A stretch of DNA of 7,367 nucleotides. It comes from Gammaproteobacteria bacterium. GTDB taxonomy: Bacteria > Pseudomonadota > Gammaproteobacteria > Pseudomonadales > Cellvibrionaceae. The notes below the pieces were generated by a model. The model saw only the letters and a program-made list of their open reading frames with translations. It was not told where the DNA came from and did not search any database. Of the stretch, positions 1-4,451 are shown one piece after another. The stretch's first letter is position 1, and each line of letters starts with the position of its first letter. A program made the position numbers and the translations under genes. The DNA lies in contig JAGKWY010000144.1 of assembly GCA_021151625.1 (NCBI GenBank), forward strand, positions 1 through 7,367, written 5' to 3'.

Positions 1-2
1 CC

Positions 3-281
3 TGCATTATTAAACTCGATCAATTCCAATACACGTTTTACAAAAAATCCCGCCTTGAAATTCAGTCGCCCGAGGGCAAAGTGCTTAGCGTTATTGGCAA
101 GCCACTGCCGGGCAAAACGGATGATGATGCGTTGTTTCAGTTGTGGAGCCAGGCGTGTTTATTGGAAGTTTTGTTTGATGAAATTAATGAGCGCGTGAAA
201 TTACCGCAGCGCGCGATTAATAGTATTGCGCATGTGATTGGCAGGATTGATGGGCATTTGAAGAAGCAGACGGCGATGTAG
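3..281 (+). CDS. 3' end of an unidentified protein gene (5' truncated by the window)
   Basis: An open frame enters from the left edge and stops at a TAG (279-281). About 92 C-terminal residues are visible. A GTG at 81 could act as a start, but the frame is open and protein-like before it (for example QYTFYKKSRLEIQSPEGK), so I read this as the end of a longer gene. The segment is soluble-looking, with no signal peptide or membrane helix. It has a likely helical part with LWSQACLLEVLFDEINERVK followed by LPQRAINSIAHVIGRIDGHL. I do not recognise the family and assign no function. A hairpin 16 bases after the stop separates it from the downstream genes, so it is probably unrelated to the xylan locus. 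That it is a real coding 3' end is fairly likely; its identity is unknown. Confidence 0.6.
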   Translation, partial: CIIKLDQFQYTFYKKSRLEIQSPEGKVLSVIGKPLPGKTDDDALFQLWSQACLLEVLFDEINERVKLPQRAINSIAHVIGRIDGHLKKQTAM

Positions 282-296
282 AAATTTGAAATGAAA

Positions 297-323
297 ACAG
301 AGGCGGATTTTTTTCGCCTCTGT
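297..323. terminator. Hairpin after the first gene, possible terminator
   Basis: A perfect 9-bp stem pairs 297-305 (ACAGAGGCG) with 315-323 (CGCCTCTGT) around a loop of GATTTTTTT. It starts 15 bases after the stop codon of the first gene. The T-run lies in the loop and not after the stem on the + strand. On the - strand the stem is followed by TTTTCATTTC, which is closer to a normal intrinsic terminator. It may end transcription in either direction, more convincingly on the - strand. Confidence 0.45.
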
Positions 324-663
324 CCGATTAAATACTTTTATTAAATCGCCTTACTCATAAAACAGGCTGCTGATCCCCACCAGACAGATTAACAACCCCC
401 TATAAACGCGTCGGCAGGCGAACTTTCACAAATAAAAACAAAATCATTAGTGGTTGCGCCTTGTAAACACACACAAACCCGCTTGCACTTATTGTCAATA
501 TGTCTGATATTATGATGTTTGAGGTTTTCGCCACGCTGAAAGGCTTGGCCAGGCCAAATTTATAACAATCAACGCTTCCTGGCCTTTTAGGGTATTTCTC
601 ACTTATTCCAATAGAACTAATCCAACGTGAAATATCGCTCCAGGAAATCAATCGGCTTTTAAC
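324..663 (+). promoter_or_regulatory. Gene-free upstream region of the AraC-type regulator
   Basis: No convincing gene is visible in these 340 bases; the one minus-strand open frame overlapping them looks like chance. The region is AT-rich and must carry the promoter of the regulator. The best sigma70-like pair I see is TTGCAC (483-488) and TATTAT (508-513), but the 19-base spacing is long, so this is weak. A hairpin with a short T tail lies at 547-588 (listed separately). The regulator's start has a poor ribosome binding site: the only purine-rich stretch, AGGA at 642-645, is 18 bases from the ATG. Confidence 0.35.
547..588 (+). other. Leader hairpin with T tail before the regulator gene
   Basis: GGCCAGG (547-553) pairs perfectly with CCTGGCC (578-584) across a 24-base loop and is followed directly by TTTT. 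AAAGG (539-543) can add pairs with CCTTT (583-587) if four bases bulge. It lies 75 bases before the regulator's ATG, so if transcribed it would sit in the 5' leader, where it could act as an attenuator or simply as an upstream terminator. The large loop makes it weaker than a typical terminator. Confidence 0.3.
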
Positions 664-1827
664 ATGTTAACGTTTTTTCGAAACGCCATACTCGCTTCAT
701 TAATAATGGTGCTTGTAACAGGGCTTGTTATTTATTTCGGAATTAGCAAGTCAACGATCAATACCTCTGTATTCCCTTCTCGCGATACTGAATTCCTGTG
801 GATGTCTGCGGTAGAACCCAAGAAGCCGGCGACCCAAACAAAGGTAACCGTGGAGAATGAGGTAGGCACTATTGAATATGATTTTTTTCTGGATTCAGTA
901 GAGCCATTTCCATACACGCATTACTCCATGTATTTTGTGGACCCTATTCAATCCTATGTGCAGGTAGACCTTAGTCGCTATTCAAAGATCTCATTTAAAA
1001 TCCAATGCGACCCTAAAAATGTATTGCTCTTTGTTTTATTCAGCTTTGATGACAAAGTGACCGACTTGAATAATATGTCGACCCGGCGCGTGTCTTCTAC
1101 TGCATTTTCGTGCGATAACCATTGGGCCGATATCAGTATTGATTTTGATAGCCTGGATACACCGCATTGGTGGTTAGGCCGATACGGATTTGAATTCAGC
1201 GATACCTCTTACCAACTCAACAAAACCATGGGCTTCGCCTGGGTAAATTCGTTGCAGAGCCCCATTAACACGCCATCCCACGTAAAGCTCACCGATATTA
1301 AACTGCAGGGCGCAGACTTGCGTTATCTGTATGGCGCCATAGCTTTCACCTTAATAGTGTGGATTCTATTTTTTATCTGGCAATTTCGTCGCTATATCAC
1401 AGTTCTAACCCTGGAGCTGAAGGAAAAGGTTCGGCAAGACCAGCCCTTAATTGCTTATGCCAAATTGACTATAGAACCCCAGCGAGATAAGGAGAAAACC
1501 GGGCTATTACGTTATATGGCAACCGAATACGCCAATCCGGATTTAAGCCTTGAATTAGCCGCGACTGCATTGGGAATTAACCGAACTAAAATTAATGACA
1601 TATTAAAAGATGAGCTTGGACTTACTTTTAGTACTTACCTAAACAAATTACGCCTGACGGAAGCGGCACGTTTATTATCCGAAAACGAAGAGGCTAACGT
1701 GTCGGAAATTGCTTATTCGGTAGGTTATAACAATGTTTCCTACTTCAGTAAGCTCTTTAAACAAGAGTACGGGTGCGTTCCCAAAACATTTAAAACCCTC
1801 TATCAAAAGAAGGACGAACCCGCTTAG
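664..1827 (+). CDS. Membrane-anchored AraC-family transcriptional regulator with an extracytoplasmic sensor domain
   Basis: This 387-residue protein reads as a one-component transmembrane regulator. Residues 7-27 (ILASLIMVLVTGLVIYFGI region) form a first membrane helix and residues 221-241 (YLYGAIAFTLIVWILFFIWQ) a second. The intervening ~190 residues should lie in the periplasm; they alternate beta-type segments and are rich in aromatic residues (HWW at 168-170). Residues 242-285 are a charged cytoplasmic linker. The end is a typical AraC/XylS double helix-turn-helix: DLSLELAATALGINRTKIND near 293-312, then SEIAYSVGYNNVSYFSKLFK at 347-366 and GCVPKTF. The family signature (GYnnvSYFskLFKqeyGcvP) is clear. 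The start at 664 is forced, since an in-frame TGA at 628-630 precedes it with no other start codon between. It lies 527 bases upstream of xyn10B on the same strand, so control of the xylan genes by a periplasmic saccharide is plausible but inferred. Confidence 0.9.
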   Translation: MLTFFRNAILASLIMVLVTGLVIYFGISKSTINTSVFPSRDTEFLWMSAVEPKKPATQTKVTVENEVGTIEYDFFLDSVEPFPYTHYSMYFVDPIQSYVQVDLSRYSKISFKIQCDPKNVLLFVLFSFDDKVTDLNNMSTRRVSSTAFSCDNHWADISIDFDSLDTPHWWLGRYGFEFSDTSYQLNKTMGFAWVNSLQSPINTPSHVKLTDIKLQGADLRYLYGAIAFTLIVWILFFIWQFRRYITVLTLELKEKVRQDQPLIAYAKLTIEPQRDKEKTGLLRYMATEYANPDLSLELAATALGINRTKINDILKDELGLTFSTYLNKLRLTEAARLLSENEEANVSEIAYSVGYNNVSYFSKLFKQEYGCVPKTFKTLYQKKDEPA

Positions 1828-1853
1828 TTTTTAATAATAAAAACATTGTTTAT

Positions 1854-1890
1854 AAAAAAGGCCAAGTGAATCACACCTGGCCTTTTTTAT
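1854..1890 (+). terminator. Intrinsic terminator of the regulator gene
   Basis: GGCCA (1860-1864) pairs with TGGCC (1878-1882), extended by six A-T pairs (1854-1859 with 1883-1888). The loop is 13 bases and contains a small GTG/CAC complement. The T-run TTTTTTATTTTG follows on the + strand. It begins 27 bases after the regulator's stop, so the regulator transcript probably ends here and does not continue into xyn10B. The A-run on the 5' side would also let it work from the opposite strand. Confidence 0.8.
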
Positions 1891-1908
1891 TTTGTTTTCA
1901 GGAAAATT

Positions 1909-1930
1909 CTGCCCACTTTTTTTTGGGCAG
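1909..1930. terminator. Second hairpin downstream of the regulator, T-run in the loop
   Basis: CTGCCC (1909-1914) pairs with GGGCAG (1925-1930) around a loop of AC plus eight Ts. On the + strand no T-run follows; on the - strand the stem is followed by AATTTTCC. It resembles the hairpin at 297-323 in having the T-run in the loop. It could block antisense transcription entering the regulator gene, or be a back-up element for the terminator just before it. Confidence 0.35.
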
Positions 1931-1948
1931 GAATAACGCAGCATCTTA

Positions 1949-1964
1949 ATTGATGCACATCACA
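1949..1964. promoter_or_regulatory. Possible CRP-like binding site
   Basis: ATTGA-N6-TCACA matches eight of the ten conserved bases of the gammaproteobacterial CRP consensus TGTGA-N6-TCACA, with a perfect right half. It lies about 390 bases before the xyn10B start codon. Glucose repression of xylanase genes would fit, but a single near match in AT-rich DNA is weak evidence. Confidence 0.2.
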
Positions 1965-1989
1965 TTTTTCATTGTTACACGACATTCAC

Positions 1990-2028
1990 ACTGCAAAAAA
2001 TTACAAGAAGCCTACGAATTTTTGCAGT
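1990..2028. repeat. 10-bp inverted repeat upstream of xyn10B
   Basis: ACTGCAAAAA (1990-1999) is the exact reverse complement of TTTTTGCAGT (2019-2028); allowing one bulged A adds two more pairs. The spacer is 19 bases. The arms lie about two helical turns apart or more (29 bases between equivalent points), so this could be a two-site binding element or a hairpin in a transcript. Which of these it is cannot be decided from sequence. Confidence 0.4.
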
Positions 2029-2160
2029 TTTACAAAAAATCTTCCAAAAGTGCGGAAGCCCAGTCCGTTATTTCGCTACTTTCGCCTCACAAAAATAAAG
2101 TGGTGCCATTGTTTATCACCGTGTCGCCCTCTGCTATCGACCAATGAATGCAAATAACAA

Positions 2161-2180
2161 ACCTATCCAATTCAATAGGT
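2161..2180. promoter_or_regulatory. 20-bp operator-like palindrome
   Basis: ACCTAT (2161-2166) and ATAGGT (2175-2180) are perfect inverted arms, with a central AATT (2169-2172) that is itself symmetric, so 16 of 20 positions obey the dyad. It lies 44 bases before the structured leader and 175 bases before the xyn10B ATG. The shape suits a dimeric repressor or activator. AraC-type proteins usually bind direct repeats, so the neighbouring regulator is not the obvious partner. Confidence 0.35.
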
Positions 2181-2223
2181 AAAAAAATCACAGTTGTTTC
2201 AAGGTATTTAGTGAAAAACCAAT

Positions 2224-2348
2224 CGGGTCTAACTCCGCTGTGTCGGCGCTTTTTTGTAACAGGGTCGTTGAGGGGCGCTGTTTTTCCCCGGTCTTCGGAC
2301 CGGGCACTTTTTACAGCAGAGTTGACCCGCAACACATATCTAGCGGAG
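2224..2348 (+). ncRNA. Candidate switching 5' leader RNA of xyn10B
   Basis: Pairing 1: 2224-2241 with 2313-2329 gives 16 base pairs, interrupted by one bulge (T2230) and one mismatch (C2236/A2318). Pairing 2: GGGTC (2262-2266) and GCTGT (2277-2281) can pair with the same 3' strand, GACCC (2324-2328) and ACAGC (2313-2317). A 7-bp UUCG-capped hairpin (2287-2304) lies inside both. CTCCGCTG (2233-2240), part of the 5' strand of pairing 1, is complementary to TAGCGGAG (2341-2348), the xyn10B ribosome binding site, with seven Watson-Crick pairs and one G-U. Pairing 1 would leave the ribosome binding site free, while pairing 2 would release the segment that masks it. The structure is read directly from the sequence; switching is inferred, and the transcription start must lie upstream of 2224 for it to exist. 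Confidence 0.5.
2287..2312 (+). terminator. UUCG-capped hairpin with T-run inside the xyn10B leader
   Basis: CCCGGTC (2287-2293) pairs perfectly with GACCGGG (2298-2304) around a TTCG loop closed by C-G, an extra-stable tetraloop. Three bases later comes TTTTT (2308-2312). This resembles an intrinsic terminator placed 42 bases before the xyn10B start codon, so it may act as an attenuator. The three-base gap before the T-run lowers the expected efficiency. Otherwise it serves as a rigid arm in the larger leader fold. Confidence 0.5.
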
Positions 2349-2354
2349 ATCAAA

Positions 2355-4232
2355 ATGATTTCAAAAAAAAATGCCAGTCAAACACTGGCTAAGGTGTTGG
2401 CGCTCGGCGTTAGCACAGGACTGACCGCCTTTTCCCTCAATACATTTGCAGCCTGTACCTACACCATTGATAACCAATGGGGTAGCGGCTTTGTGGCGAG
2501 TATTACGGTAAAGAATGATACGGCGACCGCCGTGAATGGCTGGAGTGTAAATTGGCAATACGCCAGCAATCGCATCACTAATGGCTGGAATGCTAACTTC
2601 TCCGGTAGTAATCCCTACACCGCAACCAATATGAATTGGAATGGCAATATCGCGCCGGGCCAATCTGTTTCTTTCGGTTTTCAGGGTAATACCAATAGCG
2701 GTACTGTTGAGCGCCCAACGGTAAGCGGCTCCTTGTGTGGAGCTGCTCCAGCTACCTCATCATCTCGATCCAGCGTTGCCGTAACCTCTTCTAGCCTCTC
2801 AAGCGTTGCACCCAGTTCAACTCCTACAACTAGCAGCTCCCGTTCAAGCACACCAGCAACTTCATCTTCAGCTTCCAGCTTCTCCGTGCCGGCGAACAAC
2901 TTTGCCCAAAACGGTGGTGTTGAGTCTGGTCTGACTAACTGGGGAACCACGGCGGGTACTGTCACTCGTTCTACTACCGACAAACACAGCGGTAGCGCGA
3001 GTGCATTAATTACTGGCCGTACAGCAGCGTGGAATGGTTTGACCTTCAACGTAGGTTCACTCACCAACGGCAACCAATACGAAGTTAACGTATGGGTGAA
3101 ACTGGCCCCGGGTACTCCGGACAGCGTACTGACACTGACTGGCAAGCGTGTAGACGATAGTGATACCTCTACCTACAACGAATACACCCGTGTAGCTACT
3201 GTGACTGCATCGGCCAACGAATGGCGCCTGCTGGAAGGTTATTACACTCAATCCGGTTCAACTGCCTTCCAAAACTTCATCATCGAAGCCACTGATACCA
3301 CCATCAGCTACTACGCCGATGATTTCGCCATTGGCGGTCAGGTAGTGCAAGTGCCAAGCAGCAGTTCACGCAGCTCCAGCAGCGCGGCATCCACCAAAAA
3401 ATTTATTGGTAACATCACTACCTCAGGTAATGTGAGATCTGACTTTAACCGTTACTGGAATCAAATTACCGGTGAGAACGAAGGCAAATGGGGATCGGTT
3501 GAAGGTACTCGCGATGTGTACAACTGGGCACCAGTAGATCGTATCTATGCGTACGCACGTGCAAACAATATCCCGGTAAAAGCACACACCTTTGTGTGGG
3601 GCGCGCAATCTCCCTCCTGGATCAATAACCTGAGCGCGTCAGAAACTGCAGCGGAAATCGAAGAGTGGATTCGCGATTACTGCACCCGCTATCCAGACAC
3701 TGCAATGATTGATGTAGTGAACGAAGCAGTGGCAGGTCACCAACCAGCGGGTTACGCGCAAAAAGCCTTTGGCAACAACTGGATTCAGCGTGTATTCCAA
3801 TTGGCTCGCCAATATTGCCCCAACTCCATTTTGATTCTGAACGACTACAACAATATTCGTTGGCAGCACAATGAGTTCATTGCGCTCGCGAAAGCACAAG
3901 GCAACTACATAGACGCCGTTGGCTTACAAGCTCACGAATTGAAAGGTATGACAGCCGCGCAAGTGAAAACGGCGATCGACAATATTTGGAATCAAGTGGG
4001 CAAGCCAATTTACATTTCTGAATATGATATTGGCGATACCAATGATCAAGTTCAGTTGCAAAACTTCCAGGCGCACTTCCCGGTGTTCTGGGAGCACCCA
4101 CACGTAAAAGGTATCACCATTTGGGGTTATGTGAACGGCAGAACCTGGATCGAAGGCTCAGGCCTGATTCAGGACAACGGCACACCGCGCCCTGCAATGA
4201 CCTGGTTACTCAATAACTACATTAATAAGTAA
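2355..4232 (+). CDS. xyn10B: Secreted modular GH10 endo-beta-1,4-xylanase (CBM2-CBM22-like-GH10)
   Basis: Hydrolyses internal beta-1,4 links of xylan outside the cell. The 625-residue precursor starts at the ATG at 2355, six bases after GGAG (2345-2348); the frame stays open to 2148, but only this start gives a signal peptide (1 to about 33, ending NTFAA). Residues 34-128 are a CBM2 with bounding Cys34 and Cys128 and the three usual cellulose-binding Trp (42, 78, 95). A Ser-rich linker follows (132-178). Residues 179-331 match the CBM22/CBM4_9 pattern (GRTAAWNG at 221-228, Tyr277, Glu311). A second Ser linker (334-346) leads to a compact GH10 domain (348-625). The acid/base is Glu457 in DVVNEAV and the nucleophile Glu556 in ISEYDI. 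The usual HTLVWHSQ motif reads HTFVWGAQ, with Gly416 replacing His. The order with abf62A mirrors the C. japonicus xynB-xynC pair. Codon use leans to C-ending and GGT/CTG codons, suggesting strong expression. Confidence 0.95.
   Translation: MISKKNASQTLAKVLALGVSTGLTAFSLNTFAACTYTIDNQWGSGFVASITVKNDTATAVNGWSVNWQYASNRITNGWNANFSGSNPYTATNMNWNGNIAPGQSVSFGFQGNTNSGTVERPTVSGSLCGAAPATSSSRSSVAVTSSSLSSVAPSSTPTTSSSRSSTPATSSSASSFSVPANNFAQNGGVESGLTNWGTTAGTVTRSTTDKHSGSASALITGRTAAWNGLTFNVGSLTNGNQYEVNVWVKLAPGTPDSVLTLTGKRVDDSDTSTYNEYTRVATVTASANEWRLLEGYYTQSGSTAFQNFIIEATDTTISYYADDFAIGGQVVQVPSSSSRSSSSAASTKKFIGNITTSGNVRSDFNRYWNQITGENEGKWGSVEGTRDVYNWAPVDRIYAYARANNIPVKAHTFVWGAQSPSWINNLSASETAAEIEEWIRDYCTRYPDTAMIDVVNEAVAGHQPAGYAQKAFGNNWIQRVFQLARQYCPNSILILNDYNNIRWQHNEFIALAKAQGNYIDAVGLQAHELKGMTAAQVKTAIDNIWNQVGKPIYISEYDIGDTNDQVQLQNFQAHFPVFWEHPHVKGITIWGYVNGRTWIEGSGLIQDNGTPRPAMTWLLNNYINK
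2441..2488 (+). repeat. 48-bp perfect repeat, copy 1 (signal peptide/CBM2 junction of xyn10B)
   Basis: These 48 bases are identical to 4556-4603 in abf62A. They cover the last residues of the signal peptide and the first part of the CBM2 (TFAACTYTIDNQWGSG). The flanking coding sequence differs at many synonymous sites, so the identity is unusually local. Confidence 0.9.
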
Positions 4233-4245
4233 GCGAACCTTTGTA

Positions 4246-4275
4246 CGATTCACTCACGTAACAGTGAGTGAATCG
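4246..4275. repeat. Perfect 12-bp hairpin after xyn10B, no T-run
   Basis: CGATTCACTCAC (4246-4257) is the exact reverse complement of GTGAGTGAATCG (4264-4275) with a six-base loop, GTAACA. It starts 14 bases after the xyn10B stop. No T-run follows on the + strand (CGCATTCGC), so it is not a standard intrinsic terminator. It may protect the 3' end of the xyn10B mRNA, limit read-through into abf62A, or be a protein-binding palindrome. Confidence 0.6.
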
Positions 4276-4301
4276 CGCATTCGCTAAAAATTCTGTTCGT
4301 C

Positions 4302-4380
4302 ATCGATAGTACTTTGCACGCATTAACTACACCGCCCAATCCGCAAGCAGCCACCAGTAATTGGGTTACTACTATTCGAT
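4302..4380. promoter_or_regulatory. Nested inverted repeats upstream of abf62A
   Basis: Outer arms ATCGATAGTA (4302-4311) and TACTATTCGAT (4370-4380) are complementary apart from one extra base. Inside them CCCAAT (4335-4340) faces ATTGGG (4360-4365). The block lies 71-150 bases before the abf62A start and could be a control region of its own or a folded leader. A weak promoter-like pair, TTGGGT (4361-4366) and TAAAAA (4384-4389), has 17-base spacing; I do not rely on it. Confidence 0.3.
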
Positions 4381-4451
4381 AAGTAAAAAGCATAGGTTCG
4401 GTCAATAAAAATAAAAAATTCCAGAGAACTTTTAAAAATTACGGAGATGAA

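Larger units (their letters stand above)
1891..2223 (+). promoter_or_regulatory. Long gene-free control region upstream of xyn10B
   Basis: I see no credible gene here; short open frames in this stretch lack ribosome binding sites and protein-like composition. What it holds is a series of symmetric DNA elements: a hairpin at 1909-1930, GCATC/GATGC arms at 1941-1956 overlapping a CRP-like sequence (1949-1964), 10-bp inverted arms at 1990-1999 and 2019-2028, and a 20-bp imperfect palindrome at 2161-2180. No sigma70 promoter matches well; TTGTTT (2109-2114) with TGCTAT (2132-2137) has the correct 17-base spacing but only half the consensus bases. The xyn10B promoter is most likely inside this stretch, upstream of the structured leader that begins near 2224. 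Confidence 0.4.

Noticed and set aside
400..651. 83-codon minus-strand open frame before the regulator
   Set aside because: No ribosome binding site, no recognisable protein features, and it covers the control region of the regulator; probably chance.
1950..2157. Short plus-strand frames (61-65 codons) in the xyn10B upstream region, considered as leader peptides
   Set aside because: They overlap each other in different frames, lack ribosome binding sites and contain no run of regulatory codons.
2148..2354. In-frame open extension of xyn10B by 69 codons from an upstream ATG at 2148
   Set aside because: It would bury the signal peptide inside the protein and span the structured leader. The ATG at 2355 has a good GGAG six bases away and starts directly with a signal peptide.
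2439..2462. Possible lipoprotein processing at Cys34 (FAAC in xyn10B and abf62A, SAAC in the third gene)
   Set aside because: The Cys is the conserved first half of the CBM2 disulfide, and Phe at -3 is a poor lipobox. Signal peptidase I cleavage at TFA/A or FAA/C explains it.
2681..3145. 154-codon open frame on the minus strand inside xyn10B, with a similar 159-codon frame at 4730-5209 in abf62A
   Set aside because: Both are antisense shadows of the same repeated CBM2/linker/central module coding sequence. Their similarity comes from the sense repeats, and Ser-rich linkers read backwards give open, Glu/Leu-rich frames.
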